Notes: generated by a model not told the origin, from the sequence alone. Numbered from the stretch's first letter, positions 1 to 10,250 are shown. The stretch is 64,000 nt of DNA from Tenericutes bacterium MO-XQ (GCA_002838185.1 CP017948.1:1054001-1118000); one strand, 5' to 3'. Numbers and translations: made by a program.

Positions 1-1404
1 AGTTTACCTACAACACAACAATATGCTGTTGGTGAATCATTTGATGACACTGGTTTAGTGATTGAAGCTTTATACGAAAATGGTGATCGTGAAGAAGTTA
101 CAGAATATACATTAACTGGTTTCACATCAGAAGCTGTTAAACTTGATGGTGTTATTACTGTTACATTTGAAGAAGAAACAACTACATTTACTTACAAAGT
201 AAGAGAAATTATCGTTCAAGGTGTTACTGATACTACAATTACAGTTGGTAATACAGCTGCTACATCAGGATACTTTGCTGCAGTAGGTATTCCATTTAAT
301 GCTGGTATCGAAGCTTATTTCTTCAAAGTAAATGAAGCTGGTGGAATCAATGGTCGTACATTAGAGTTCATTACTTATGATGATGGATTTGATGCTACAG
401 CTGGTCTTAACTATACTAAGCAATTAGTTGAAGAAGACAACGTATTCGCACTTGTTGGTCACTTTGGTACTCCAACTGTTGGTGCTACTTTAGGTTACAT
501 CCAAGAAACTGGTGTTCCTATGGTATATGCTGCAACAGGTATCAACTCATTATATTTTGAAAAAGAAGATGGATTATCAAATCCTGTTATGGCAGTTCAA
601 CCAATCTATAAGACTGATGGTAGAATCATGACTACTAGAGCATTAAACGAATCATTATTTGGTGCAAATGGCGATGCTCAACTTCCATCTGATGCTAAAG
701 TTGGTGTTCTACACACTACAACTGATGATGGTATGTCAATTAAAGCTGGTATCGAAGTACAAGCTGCTACAGAAGGTAGAGAAGATGATTTCATTTACAG
801 ATCATTCTCAGCTGCTGATACTGCTGCATTAGCTGCTGCTATCTTAGACTTACAAACTGAAGGTGTTCAAGCTGTTATCGTTGCTTCTAACCAAGCTCCT
901 TTCAAGGCTGCTGTTGGTGCATTAGATAGCGCTGGTTTAACAGTTCCTGTATTCACTTCATATGTTAATGCTGATGCTACTTCAGTAGATCCAACAATTG
1001 ACTATGGATTCCCTATGTTTGCAAATGCATGGTTAGATATCGTTGATCCAGAAGGAACTAATGGTTTATCAGATGCATATTGGACATTCGCAACTGACAT
1101 GACAGCTGCTGGATATGGCGATTATGCTGCAAATGCATTTGCTATGGCTGGTTATATTGCTGCATCAATCTTTGTTGAAGGTTTAAATCGTGTTGATGAT
1201 GGCCTATTAACTTGGGAAACTTATATCGATGCTATGGAATCTGCAGAAATCAATGTCCCTATGGGTGGCGTTGTTGACTTCACAGAAGGTAAACGTTGGG
1301 GTATTGCTTCAATGGCATTATTACAATTAGACAACTCTGGCGATCTTCCTGCATGGGCAAAAGTTAGAAATATCGAAACAATTCAAGACATTCAAGCAAA
1401 ATAA
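1..1404 (+). CDS. ABC transporter substrate-binding protein, amino-acid (LivJ/Peripla_BP_6) type, 5' end missing
   Basis: The reading frame is open from base 1, so only the last 467 residues are present; signal peptide and true start lie upstream. Fragment residues 1 to about 75 form an Ig-like bacterial domain (YAVGESFDD... TVTFEEETTTFTYKV). The rest is a type I periplasmic-binding fold of the branched-chain amino acid group, with the usual opening GNTAATSGYFAAVGIPFNAG, then GGINGRTLEF and YDDGFDA. It should sit outside the cell, lipid-anchored, and deliver a small amino-acid-like ligand to an ABC permease not in this window. The ligand cannot be told. The Ig-like module before a solute-binding domain is less usual. 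A strong hairpin follows the stop. Confidence 0.85.
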   Translation, partial: SLPTTQQYAVGESFDDTGLVIEALYENGDREEVTEYTLTGFTSEAVKLDGVITVTFEEETTTFTYKVREIIVQGVTDTTITVGNTAATSGYFAAVGIPFNAGIEAYFFKVNEAGGINGRTLEFITYDDGFDATAGLNYTKQLVEEDNVFALVGHFGTPTVGATLGYIQETGVPMVYAATGINSLYFEKEDGLSNPVMAVQPIYKTDGRIMTTRALNESLFGANGDAQLPSDAKVGVLHTTTDDGMSIKAGIEVQAATEGREDDFIYRSFSAADTAALAAAILDLQTEGVQAVIVASNQAPFKAAVGALDSAGLTVPVFTSYVNADATSVDPTIDYGFPMFANAWLDIVDPEGTNGLSDAYWTFATDMTAAGYGDYAANAFAMAGYIAASIFVEGLNRVDDGLLTWETYIDAMESAEINVPMGGVVDFTEGKRWGIASMALLQLDNSGDLPAWAKVRNIETIQDIQAK

Positions 1405-1412
1405 TCATATAA

Positions 1413-1452
1413 TTTAGACATGGGGAGGGTATTTACTCTCCCCTCATCTAAA
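1413..1452 (+). promoter_or_regulatory. Intergenic mRNA hairpin between binding-protein and CoA-transferase genes
   Basis: Two nested perfect stems are visible: TTTAGA (1413-1418) with TCTAAA (1447-1452), and GGGGAG (1422-1427) with CTCCCC (1438-1443). No U-run follows, so it is not a standard terminator. In operons that start with an abundant binding protein, such hairpins often shield the upstream message and lower downstream expression; that role is inferred here. Confidence 0.6.
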
Positions 1453-1473
1453 TATAAAGAAAGAAGGCATAAG

Positions 1474-2793
1474 ATGAAAACACCTAAAAAAATCACAGTA
1501 AATGAAGCCATTAAACTTGTTAAAGACAATGACAGTGTTGTTTTTGGTATGGCTGGAGCTGAACCTAAATTATTTATTCAAAAACTTCATGAAATTGCAG
1601 ATCATGTCAAAGGGGTCAAAGTGACAAACTGTTTACCATTTGAAAATGGCGAATTTTTTATAAATCCAACTTATAAATCATCATTTTCAACTGATTGTTG
1701 GTTTTACGGGGCTTCCTTAAGAAAAGTGCACAGCAATGGAAACATCAGTTTTATACCAAATCACTTACACTTAGCAGGTCGTAAACGTTTTGAACATACA
1801 AAACCCAACATTTTTGTTGGAACAGCAACCCCACCAGATAAACATGGATTCTTATCATTATCATTATCTAATGTATATGAACAAGAAGCTATTGAACTTG
1901 CGGACATTGTCATTTTAGAAGTGAATCCTAACTTCCCAAGAACATTTGGGGATGTGGAAATCCATGAATCTAAAATCGATTATATGATTGAAGCAGATTA
2001 TGAAGTACCAACACTTCCAGATGCAGTTCCAAATGAAAAAGATATTCAAATAGGAAATTTCATCGCCGAAAAGATTAAAGACGGATCTACATTACAACTC
2101 GGTATCGGTGGTATTCCAAACGCAGTAGCACATGCATTATTAGATAAAAAAGATCTTGGTATTCATACAGAAATGTTTACTACCGGTTTAATGCATCTAG
2201 TCAAAGCAGGTGCCGCAAATGGATCTAAGAAAAACACTCACAAACATAAACATGTTGCATGTTTCGCTTTAGGCACAAAAGAACTCTATGACTTCATTGA
2301 TGATAATCCAAGTGTTCAAATCTTAAATGGTAATTATGTCAATGATCCAGCAATCATTGGTTTAAATGATCATCAAGTGTCTATTAATACAACCATTGAG
2401 ATAGACCTAACAGGTCAATGTGCATCTGAATCGATTGGACATCGTCAATTTAGTGGCACTGGTGGTCAATCAGATACAGCCGTAGGCGCACAAAATTCAA
2501 AAGGTGGCATGAGTTTCATTACACTTTATTCAACAGCTAATGTTAAAAATCCTGAAACTGGAGAAAGAGAAGAAATCTCTAAGATTGTTCCTTTCTTAAA
2601 ACCAGGAGCTGCTGTGACTTTATCTAGAAATGATGTTGATTATGTCGTTACTGAATACGGTTGTGTTTCACTCAGAGGAACATCAATTGCTGAACGCGTA
2701 GAATTGTTAATAAGCATTGCACATCCTAAGTTTAGAGATGAACTTAGAAAAGAAGCAATCAGATTACAATACATCTCTGGAGATCAATCATGA
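1474..2793 (+). CDS. Acetyl-CoA hydrolase/transferase family protein (4-hydroxybutyrate CoA-transferase-like)
   Basis: A 439-residue member of the class I CoA-transferase family related to 4-hydroxybutyrate and acetyl-CoA transferases. Visible marks are the N-terminal block NEAIKLVKDNDSVVFGMAGAEP, the middle LQLGIGGIPNAVAHAL, and the conserved GQCASESIGHRQFSGTGGQSD stretch; the C-terminal block YVVTEYGCVSLRG is typical. The start at 1474 is chosen because AAGAAGG lies just upstream; an earlier in-frame ATG at 1420 would place translation inside the intergenic hairpin. Such enzymes move CoA between acetate and fermentation acids in the cytoplasm. The last base pairs overlap the next gene by 4 bp, so the two are probably co-translated. 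The acid substrate is not known. Confidence 0.8.
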   Translation: MKTPKKITVNEAIKLVKDNDSVVFGMAGAEPKLFIQKLHEIADHVKGVKVTNCLPFENGEFFINPTYKSSFSTDCWFYGASLRKVHSNGNISFIPNHLHLAGRKRFEHTKPNIFVGTATPPDKHGFLSLSLSNVYEQEAIELADIVILEVNPNFPRTFGDVEIHESKIDYMIEADYEVPTLPDAVPNEKDIQIGNFIAEKIKDGSTLQLGIGGIPNAVAHALLDKKDLGIHTEMFTTGLMHLVKAGAANGSKKNTHKHKHVACFALGTKELYDFIDDNPSVQILNGNYVNDPAIIGLNDHQVSINTTIEIDLTGQCASESIGHRQFSGTGGQSDTAVGAQNSKGGMSFITLYSTANVKNPETGEREEISKIVPFLKPGAAVTLSRNDVDYVVTEYGCVSLRGTSIAERVELLISIAHPKFRDELRKEAIRLQYISGDQS

Positions 2794-3611
2794 GTATCTT
2801 AAATTATAAAGGTAGAAACGTTTATTATGATGTTCAAGGTGAAGGTAAACCCATCTTGATTTTAAACGGTATCATGATGTCTACAAAAAGCTGGGAACCA
2901 TTTATGGAATCATTGGTTGAATCCAACCAAATTATACGTCTAGATTTTATAGATCAAGGTCAATCTGATAAACTTGTATCAAGTGTTTATACACAAGATA
3001 TTCAAGTTCAAATTATAGAATCATTATTAAAAGCACTTAAGCTTGAAAAGATTAATATTGTTGGTATTTCTTATGGTGGCGAAGTCGCATTAGCATTCGC
3101 AGTTAAACACCCTAATTTGGTCGATAGAATGGTTTTATTTAATACAACACCTTACACCTCACCATGGCTTGCAGAAATCGGTTATAAATGGAATTCTATT
3201 GGTAGAACTAGAAATGGTCAAACATATTATCAAGCAACCATTCCAGCAATTTATTCTCCAAGCTTTTATGAGAAGCGATTAGACTGGATGAAAAAGCGTG
3301 AACAAATATTATTACCAGTTTTCTCTAATCCTGATTTCTTGGATGCAATGGAAAGATTAACAAACAGTGCAGAAAATTTTGATGTCAGAGATGAACTTCA
3401 TGTTGTAGATGCTCCAACACTAATTGTTGCAGCTGATGAAGATTATTTGACACCGATTCAAAATCAAAAAGCACTACACGAATTAATGAAGAACTCAGAA
3501 TTAATTATCTTACCAGGTGTTGGTCATGCATCGATGTATGAACGACCTATGTTATTTACATCACTTGTTTTAGGATTTATTAATACCAAACAAACGACAT
3601 ATAATATATAG
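2790..3611 (+). CDS. Alpha/beta hydrolase, first of two
   Basis: A 273-residue alpha/beta-hydrolase with the nucleophile elbow GISYGG (Ser94), an acid in the VAADEDYLTP segment and the C-terminal GVGHASMYERP histidine. The oxyanion region reads LNGIMMS instead of the commoner HG. ATG overlaps the CoA-transferase stop as ATGA, so it belongs to the same transcript. Family members include esterases, thioesterases and C-C hydrolases; the substrate cannot be read from sequence. Pairing with a CoA-transferase suggests work on an acyl or ester substrate, which is an inference. Confidence 0.75.
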   Translation: MSILNYKGRNVYYDVQGEGKPILILNGIMMSTKSWEPFMESLVESNQIIRLDFIDQGQSDKLVSSVYTQDIQVQIIESLLKALKLEKINIVGISYGGEVALAFAVKHPNLVDRMVLFNTTPYTSPWLAEIGYKWNSIGRTRNGQTYYQATIPAIYSPSFYEKRLDWMKKREQILLPVFSNPDFLDAMERLTNSAENFDVRDELHVVDAPTLIVAADEDYLTPIQNQKALHELMKNSELIILPGVGHASMYERPMLFTSLVLGFINTKQTTYNI

Positions 3612-3623
3612 GAGGATTCTTAA

Positions 3624-4517
3624 ATGGAAAAAAGAAGTATCACTTTAAAAAATGGTGAAGTCTACAAGTACGTAGAACAAGGCCAAGGGGATCAAGTGTT
3701 ATTACTCATTCATGGTAATTTCTCATCATCACTTCACTACACACCACTTTTAGAAAGATTACCAAAAAACATCAAAGTGATTGCACCAGATTTAAGAGGA
3801 TATGGTGACTCTAGTTATTATAGACGTATAAGCAGTTTAAATGATTTTGCAGAAGATGTACATATGTTTATGGAAGCAAAAGAAACTAAATCATATCATG
3901 TTGTTGGATGGTCACTTGGTGGTGGTGTTGCATTAGAACTTGCTGCACACCATCCAGAAGCTGTTGAATCATTAGTCTTAATAAATTCACCAACACATAA
4001 AGGTTATCCAGTCTTTAAAAAGGGCGCAGATGGAAAACCACTTGTTGGTGAAGTCTATCAATCAGCAGATGAGATGGCAAACGACCCAGTTCAAGTTTTA
4101 CCGCTTTTAAAAGCACAAAAGGATAAGAACTTTGACTTTGTAAGTTACATCTTTGATGTGACGATTTACACAGTAAATAAACCATCTGTAGATGATAACA
4201 AACTTTGGATTAATGAATCATTAAAACAAAGAAATTTACCAGATGCTGACTGGGCACTAGCAAACCTTAACATGTCAGATCAACACAACTTTTATAACGC
4301 TGGAATGAATAACATTTCAAAGGTGAAAGCACCTGTGTTACACACTTGGGGAGATAAGGATATTACAGTTCCTGAATACATGATTAAAGACAATGTAAAA
4401 GCATTAGAAGAACAATCAAAATTAGTTGTTTATGAGAACTGTGGACATTCACCTTTAGTTGACGTTCCAGATCAATTAACAAAAGATATTTTAGATTTTA
4501 TAGGATATAAAGGATGA
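3624..4517 (+). CDS. Alpha/beta hydrolase, second of two
   Basis: A 297-residue alpha/beta-hydrolase with oxyanion motif HGNFSSS, nucleophile elbow GWSLGG (Ser97), acid in TWGDKDITVPEYM and histidine in ENCGHSPLVDVPDQL. An AGGAGGA ribosome site sits 12 bp after the previous hydrolase gene. The two hydrolases differ clearly in sequence, so this is not a recent duplication. Last gene of the binding protein, CoA-transferase, hydrolase series; a hairpin terminator overlaps its stop codon. Cytoplasmic, no signal peptide. Substrate unknown. Confidence 0.75.
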   Translation: MEKRSITLKNGEVYKYVEQGQGDQVLLLIHGNFSSSLHYTPLLERLPKNIKVIAPDLRGYGDSSYYRRISSLNDFAEDVHMFMEAKETKSYHVVGWSLGGGVALELAAHHPEAVESLVLINSPTHKGYPVFKKGADGKPLVGEVYQSADEMANDPVQVLPLLKAQKDKNFDFVSYIFDVTIYTVNKPSVDDNKLWINESLKQRNLPDADWALANLNMSDQHNFYNAGMNNISKVKAPVLHTWGDKDITVPEYMIKDNVKALEEQSKLVVYENCGHSPLVDVPDQLTKDILDFIGYKG

Positions 4518-4538
4518 GGTAAAACTCATTCTTTTTTT
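4514..4538 (+). terminator. Rho-independent terminator of the CoA-transferase/hydrolase operon
   Basis: ATGAG (4514-4518) pairs with CTCAT (4525-4529), followed by TCTTTTTTT. The stem is short but the T-run is good, and the stop codon lies within its left arm. Confidence 0.6.
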
Positions 4539-4539
4539 A

Positions 4540-6440
4540 TCGTGAAACATTGACTGATTTTGAAATGTTGTAAGTATAAAAAAACATGAGATAAGATTCT
4601 AGTCAAATAGATATCTCATATAATTTTTTGGATAATAAACATAAATAAAAAAGATCGAAATATCTAGATCATTTTTATTCAAAAATAGATTTTAGAAATT
4701 TGATTTTTCAGTATTATTTGAGACTTAAAAAAACAGAAATTCAAGTATAAAAATTCACAAGGATATTTATGAATAACAAAGGTCATTTTTGTTTGCGTTA
4801 GAAGAAGTCTTATTTAAGTTAAGTTATTCCATTAAGAGTAAAAATGTATAAAAATATTATGGCTCTAACATGAAGAACTCAGAGAACAAATAAATGCTTT
4901 TTTATGTTCTAGAAAATGGGAAAACTTAGTGATCATATGATTATGATAGAAAAATGGAAAAACTTGGTATATATTTATTTTTAAGATTTATATGTATAAA
5001 TGACCTACCTAACGTATTAACTCTAAAAAGCAATCTAAGAACATGCGCATTTTAAGAGAAGGTAAAACTTACATATGAATAATCGTCTAGCTAAAACCTG
5101 CGATATGATGCGTATTTTTAGACTAAATTATGAGTGACTGGAGTTCATCCGTAGAAAATAGTCGACTTTGGTGAACATAGAAAAATCAAAGAAAATGAAA
5201 TGATTGATAATGACTAACATAGTTTTATTGATATAGATATAAAAGATAAGATAGAAGAATAAATGAAAATGAGTTATATCTTTATTTAGCTAGAATAGCT
5301 TTAGAATTGTTTTGATATACATATAAGTAAAAACAATAATAAATAAATGTATGTTTAGTATATATAAACTAATTGTATATTTTTTAGGAATTTTAAAATT
5401 TGAACAAAATTCAAAAATAATGAATTTTGATATTCATTTACATATGCTTTGAATCTAATCAAGAAATATATAAGATATAAGATGCATTATTATCTCATGC
5501 ATAAACCAGTGATGTAAGATTTATGATATAAATTTAAAACAAGGACTCTTCCTTAATTAGATAGTACTAATAAATCGAAGAAAGATACACATACACTTTT
5601 CAGAGATAAAAAATTATTATGGCAGAAGAAGTTCAAACAAACAAACTAAAAATAGATCATGAAGAAAAACACGATGTGTAAAAAAAGGTTTAAACTTCGA
5701 AACATGAAATCCATGAAACCAATAGCATCAGAAATCAACGGACTACATATGAGCAGATTAAAATTACTAAGATGCATAATGACTAATAGTCGATTGCTCA
5801 AAACGTGTTTGCAAAATTTAATAATATTATTCAGAGATAAAAAATCATTGAGTCATAAGTTTGACTTCTGATCAGATGAACTTAAATGAGGATTCATTAC
5901 ATATTTAGCATAATCGCAGATATCAAAATTTTTAGACATATGCACCCTCAAGTAGAAGAAGAGTAGCATGCATTTCTTGTTTGATATAATTTACTAAAAA
6001 AACCCCAAAATACACTATATCATGATATTAGCCATATAGACATACAATTATCCAGCTGAAGTATATTAATCAGCTCATAAACCACTCTCAACTTTTTATA
6101 ATATACTCATTATTATTATATGCGTATATTTATTAAGGGAAGAAGCGTTTATATAACATTTTTATTATACTCATCGGTATTTATACAACGTGATAAAACA
6201 CCTCTCTCACATCTTTTCTATTTATGATTTGTGCGTATAATATATATTATGTAAACCATTAGATATGATTGCAACCGTGCGGTTAAGTGATTTCATGTGG
6301 ATAAGTTAATAACTGATTTATCTACTTATTTTGGCCTTATGTGTGTATGTTTTGTATAAACCATCGAAAACCGACTTTATTTAGTATACGATTTGCTGAT
6401 ACGTTTGTATGCATAGTGTGATACAATATAAATGGTGATT
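4540..6440. other. Gene-free, strongly AT-rich 1.9-kb gap, probably decayed DNA
   Basis: No frame on either strand gives a convincing protein; the longest stop-free run (5659-5871, 70 codons) is within what AT-rich random sequence yields and has no ribosome site. Some short repeats survive: TTCAGAGATAAAAAAT occurs at 5599 and again at 5830 (231 bp apart, same frame), and a degenerate 20-bp repeat around TAGAAAATGGGAAAACTT occurs at about 4910 and 4949. These suggest eroded duplicated sequence. The last 200 bp before the asparaginase gene must hold its promoter, with a possible TACAAT -10 box near 6424. Nothing else can be supported. Confidence 0.5.
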
Positions 6441-6442
6441 AT

Positions 6443-7420
6443 ATGAAGAAAAAAACAATAATTGTCATCTTTACTGGTGGCACAATATCAATGGAACGCA
6501 ATGAATTAACTAACAAGAATCAGATCATTAACAATCAAAAAGAGTTGGTAGAAAACATCTCAAATGAGATCAAACATGTCACACTAAAGACACATTTGTT
6601 TTCATTAAAACCCTCTCCATCCATGACGCCGTCTGACATGCTTGAGTTAGCGAAGTTGACTAATAGTATGTTAAAAGACCCTGAGAATGATGGTGTTGTT
6701 ATTACTCATGGTACTGATACTTTAGAGGAAACTGCATACTTTCTTGACTTATATTTAAGTTCTTCAAAACCTGTTGTTTTTACTGGTTCTATGAGATCAT
6801 ACTCTGAGCTTGGTTTTGATGGTCTTAGTAATTTAGTATCATCAATACTGGTTGCTGCACATGATGACTCCAGAGATAAAGGTGTACTTGTTTGTCTAAA
6901 TGATGAAATCAATACAGCTTCTGAGGTAACTAAATCTCACACATTATCATTAGATACATTTAAGTCTTTAGAGTTTGGACCTATTGGAATCGTTGAACAA
7001 GAAAATGTGATCTATACTAGAAAAGCACCTGATTTTAGAAAAATTATAAATCCAGAAAATGTTGTTCAAGAGGTAGAGATTGTTCAAGCTGCTGCAGGGA
7101 CAAGTTCATATATACTAAACTTTCTAATTGACAATGGCACAAAAGGTATTGTTCTTGAAGCATTAGGTAGAGGCAATGTTCCTCCAATGATGGTCCCTGG
7201 AATCAAAAGAGCAATCAAGCAAAACATACCTGTCATATTAACCTCTAGATGTCCGAAAGGTCGCGTTCTAGATAACTATGGATATGAAGGTGGAGGTCAT
7301 CATTTAAGAACTCTCGGTGTTATTTTCACTGATAATCTTAATGCTCAAAAGGCAAGAATTCGTCTTATGCTAGCTCTAGGCGTGACCCAAAATCTTAATG
7401 AAATTGAGACCTTTTTTTAA
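6443..7420 (+). CDS. ansA: L-asparaginase, type I (cytoplasmic)
   Basis: A 325-residue asparaginase that hydrolyses L-asparagine to aspartate and ammonia. The first catalytic motif TGGTIS lies at residues 11-16 (Thr14) and the second, HGTDTLEETAYF, at 89-100 (Thr91, Asp92); VVFTGSMRSYSELGFDG follows as in the family. There is no signal peptide, which fits the cytoplasmic type. It stands alone after the AT-rich gap and is followed 13 bp later by a membrane protein gene, so the pair may share a transcript. The ribosome site is weak (GGTGAT). Asparagine use suits the amino-acid-fermenting picture given by the ornithine operon. Confidence 0.9.
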   Translation: MKKKTIIVIFTGGTISMERNELTNKNQIINNQKELVENISNEIKHVTLKTHLFSLKPSPSMTPSDMLELAKLTNSMLKDPENDGVVITHGTDTLEETAYFLDLYLSSSKPVVFTGSMRSYSELGFDGLSNLVSSILVAAHDDSRDKGVLVCLNDEINTASEVTKSHTLSLDTFKSLEFGPIGIVEQENVIYTRKAPDFRKIINPENVVQEVEIVQAAAGTSSYILNFLIDNGTKGIVLEALGRGNVPPMMVPGIKRAIKQNIPVILTSRCPKGRVLDNYGYEGGGHHLRTLGVIFTDNLNAQKARIRLMLALGVTQNLNEIETFF

Positions 7421-7433
7421 GGAGTGAGCTATC

Positions 7434-8105
7434 TTGAGTAGACTACTTCACGATCAAAAATTTATATTATTTTTTTCAATACTTGTTCTATTATTTGGGA
7501 TTTTAGGTATCTCTTTAGAGATTGCTAGAGCACTATATGATGACAATTTTGGTGCATCTTTATTTGTAACTTTCTTATATTTTACTACCCAATCGAACTT
7601 GCTTTTGACAATAACACTTCTTCTTTTTTTATTAAAAAAACGACATAAGAAATCATTAAATTATCTAGCATTTATCACACTTGTAAATATAACAATTACT
7701 GGTATTGTGTTTCATGTATTGCTCGTTCCTTACATGGAAAAAATTGGTTTTATACATCATATATTACACACTGTAAATCCAATATTATATATTCTTTTTT
7801 ACTACTTTATTTATGATAAAAAACTACCCTTAAATAAGTTTTGGATTGCACTTATTTATCCACTTGTTTTCATGGCTTCTGTGTATATTTTAATTGAACC
7901 ATTATTTGGAGATTTGATTGAAAATACTGTTCCTAATTTTGAAAGTGCAAGGTATGTTTATCCTTTTCTAGATCCTAGAAATTATGAGCGTGAAACATTA
8001 GGATTGATTGCTTTTAACCTTGGTTTACTTGCACCATTGTTTACATTATTTTCTTACTTACTTCTATTTTTAAAACAGAAAATTTACCATAAGCTATATA
8101 AATAA
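7434..8105 (+). CDS. Pr6Pr-like integral membrane protein
   Basis: A 223-residue protein with about six membrane segments. The segment YFTTQSNLLLTI, followed by a histidine-containing loop (VFHVLLVP, HHILHTVNPIL) and an ARYVYPFLDPRNYE-like stretch, resembles the Pr6Pr (FAR-17a/AIG1-like) membrane family, whose function in bacteria is not established. The TTG start at 7434 is supported by AAGGAG ten bases upstream. It follows the asparaginase gene by 13 bp. No catalytic role can be assigned. Confidence 0.65.
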   Translation: MSRLLHDQKFILFFSILVLLFGILGISLEIARALYDDNFGASLFVTFLYFTTQSNLLLTITLLLFLLKKRHKKSLNYLAFITLVNITITGIVFHVLLVPYMEKIGFIHHILHTVNPILYILFYYFIYDKKLPLNKFWIALIYPLVFMASVYILIEPLFGDLIENTVPNFESARYVYPFLDPRNYERETLGLIAFNLGLLAPLFTLFSYLLLFLKQKIYHKLYK

Positions 8106-8118
8106 AATAACTCAAAAA

Positions 8119-8150
8119 AAGGTCTAAGCAATCGTGCTTAGACCTTATTA
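8119..8150. terminator. Bidirectional terminator between convergent genes
   Basis: AAGGTCTAAGC (8119-8129) pairs perfectly with GCTTAGACCTT (8136-8146), with an A-run before and T-rich sequence after, so it can end both the asparaginase-side transcript and the minus-strand deoB operon. Confidence 0.85.
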
Positions 8151-8169
8151 TTTTACTCAATATTTATAG

Positions 8170-9351
8170 TTATTTATTGTTCAAATATTTTAAAAATGAT
8201 GAACCGTTTTTTGGTTTTTCTGTATTAAAATTATCTGTTATTGTATATCCTATATCAGCAAATGTTTTTAAAACTGGAAGTTCTTTTCCTTCTTTAAAAC
8301 GTTTAGAATAAACAATAAGTGGGACGTATTCTCTAGTGTGATCTGTACCATGATGTATAGGATCATTTCCATGATCAGCAGTTAAAATTAATAAGTCATC
8401 TTCATTTAATTTTTCAACTAATAATGGTAGTTGTTCATCAAATGCTTCTATAGCTTTTCCGTATCCAATTGGATCTCTTCTATGTCCATATAGTGCATCA
8501 AAATCAACTAAATTTAAGAAGCATAATCCTGTGAAATCTTTATCTGCAACTTCTGTAATTTGTTTCATACCATCATCATTGCTCTTTGTTTTACTGAATT
8601 CAGTGATGCCATATCCATCAAAAATATCATTGATTTTACCTAATGCAATCACATCATAATCCTTCTCACTTAAGAAATTTAATGCTGTTTTTTCATGTGG
8701 TCTTAATGCATAATCATGACGATTTGGTGTACGTTTGAAGTTATCTTTATTTGTTCCAAGGAACGGTCTAGCGATAACTCTACCTACTTTCCATTCTGGT
8801 TTCATTGTGATTTCTCTAGCAATTTCACAGATTCTATATTGCTCTTCAATAGGTATTATTTCTTCATGCATCGCTATTTGTAACACTGAATCAGCTGAAG
8901 TATAGACAATTAAATCACCTGTTTTCATGTGGTGTTCGCCTAAATCTTTAATGATTTCAGTACCTGATGCTGAGATATTTCCGACCACTTTTCGTCCCGT
9001 TTTTTCTTCTAACTCATCGATAAGTTCTTGTGGAAATCCAGTATCAGTAAACGTTTGAAATGGTTTAGTTATATACATCCCCATCATTTCCCAATGACCA
9101 GTCATTGTATCTTTTCCTAATGATGCTTCTTGCATTTTTGTATAAAAAGCTTGTGGATGATCTGCTGGTTTAACGTTTTTTATCTTCGCTATATTACCAT
9201 AACCCATACGTTCCATATTTGGAATATTTAGATCCATTCGCTCTGCAATATGACCTATAGTATGTGCTCCTAAATCATTATAATCTTTTGCGTCTGGAGC
9301 TTCTCCGATTCCCAAACTATCTAATACAATTAAAAATATGCGTTTATACAT
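8170..9351 (-). CDS. deoB: Phosphopentomutase
   Basis: A 393-residue member of the alkaline-phosphatase superfamily that interconverts ribose-1-phosphate or deoxyribose-1-phosphate with the 5-phosphates in nucleoside breakdown. It begins with the metal-site motif [28 protein letters not shown] carries the acceptor threonine region, and [11 protein letters not shown] and [11 protein letters not shown] give the remaining metal ligands. Length matches the family (about 390). Its ATG overlaps the xerD stop by one base and the AAGGAGG site lies within xerD. No nucleoside phosphorylase is next to it. Confidence 0.95.
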   Translation of the reverse strand: MYKRIFLIVLDSLGIGEAPDAKDYNDLGAHTIGHIAERMDLNIPNMERMGYGNIAKIKNVKPADHPQAFYTKMQEASLGKDTMTGHWEMMGMYITKPFQTFTDTGFPQELIDELEEKTGRKVVGNISASGTEIIKDLGEHHMKTGDLIVYTSADSVLQIAMHEEIIPIEEQYRICEIAREITMKPEWKVGRVIARPFLGTNKDNFKRTPNRHDYALRPHEKTALNFLSEKDYDVIALGKINDIFDGYGITEFSKTKSNDDGMKQITEVADKDFTGLCFLNLVDFDALYGHRRDPIGYGKAIEAFDEQLPLLVEKLNEDDLLILTADHGNDPIHHGTDHTREYVPLIVYSKRFKEGKELPVLKTFADIGYTITDNFNTEKPKNGSSFLKYLNNK

Positions 9352-10250
9352 TATGATTCCTCCTTCGCACGTGGATGTGCTTTTTTGTATATTTCTTTAA
9401 TTCTTTTTTGACTAATGTGTGTGTAAATTTGTGTGGTCGATATATCTTCATGACCAAGCAAAGTTTGTAGTGTTCTTAAATCCATACCGTTTTCTAGCAA
9501 GTGAGTTGCAAACGAATGCCTTAATGTATGTGGTGAACATTCAGAGTCAATACCAGCATCTAATGCAAGTTTTTTTAGAACTTTGAAGAAGCCTTGTCTT
9601 GATAATCTTTGCCCATTTTGATTTAAAAATACATGTGTTATTTTCCTATCTTTTAATAGGTTTGGTCTAGCATCTGCCATATATTTTCTAAGTGCTATAT
9701 TTGCCATATCTGAAATAGGCACCATGCGTTCTTTTGATCCCTTACCATGAACAATTACATAACTTTGGTTTAAATGTATATCCTCAATTTGAATATCTAA
9801 AAGTTCACTTACTCTTAGTCCTGATCCATAAATCAACTCTAATAATGCTTTATTTCTTAAGCCTAAATCACTATCTTTATCAACTTGTTCGAGTAGACTT
9901 ACTACCTGATCTATAGATAAAACCTTAGGTAATGTTTTACTAGATTTTGGTGTTGAAAAGTCTTTTGTAATATCTATATCAACTTCTTTTTCGAGTGCTA
10001 AGAAATGATGAAAACTCTTGATTGCTGTAAGTTTTCTTGCGATTGTTTTGCTTGAAACTCTCTTATCCAGACTTTTCAAATAGCCTTCAATATGCTTTTT
10101 TTGGATGTGTGATGGTTTCTTGATTTGGTGATATTTTTCCAAAAATAACCTGTATTGTTCTAAATCTCTGACATAAGCACTGATCGTATTTTTTGAAGAT
10201 CCTTTTTCTTTTTTTAAGTAATACTCATAATCTTTTAGTATATATTTCAT
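9351..10250 (-). CDS. xerD: Tyrosine recombinase XerD-like (chromosome dimer resolution)
   Basis: A 299-residue tyrosine recombinase with SAM-like N-terminal domain (1-90) and catalytic domain. All active-site residues are seen: Arg146 (SGLRVSELL), Lys170 (HGKGSKER), His241 and Arg244 ([15 protein letters not shown]), His267 ([11 protein letters not shown]) and Tyr276 (IYTHIS). The tail [13 protein letters not shown] favours XerD over XerC. It should act at a dif site, not found here. The ATG overlaps the hemW stop by 4 bp. A phage or element integrase is unlikely given the housekeeping operon. Confidence 0.9.
   Translation of the reverse strand: MKYILKDYEYYLKKEKGSSKNTISAYVRDLEQYRLFLEKYHQIKKPSHIQKKHIEGYLKSLDKRVSSKTIARKLTAIKSFHHFLALEKEVDIDITKDFSTPKSSKTLPKVLSIDQVVSLLEQVDKDSDLGLRNKALLELIYGSGLRVSELLDIQIEDIHLNQSYVIVHGKGSKERMVPISDMANIALRKYMADARPNLLKDRKITHVFLNQNGQRLSRQGFFKVLKKLALDAGIDSECSPHTLRHSFATHLLENGMDLRTLQTLLGHEDISTTQIYTHISQKRIKEIYKKAHPRAKEES

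Noticed and set aside
1420-1473. Longer start for the CoA-transferase
   Set aside because: It would translate the intergenic hairpin and lacks the AAGAAGG site found before ATG 1474.
5659-5871. 70-codon ORF in the AT-rich gap
   Set aside because: Its length is within random expectation at this base composition, it has no ribosome site and no recognisable motif.
4801-5993. One frame of the gap reads as a possible ghost transposase when stops are ignored
   Set aside because: Stop codons occur about once in 13 codons, the rate expected in random DNA of this composition, so the apparent coherence is not evidence of a gene.
6296-6304. Perfect DnaA-box-like TGTGGATAA ahead of the asparaginase gene
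   Set aside because: A single box without a cluster, dnaA/dnaN neighbours or an AT-rich unwinding repeat is expected by chance in AT-rich DNA, so it is not called an origin.
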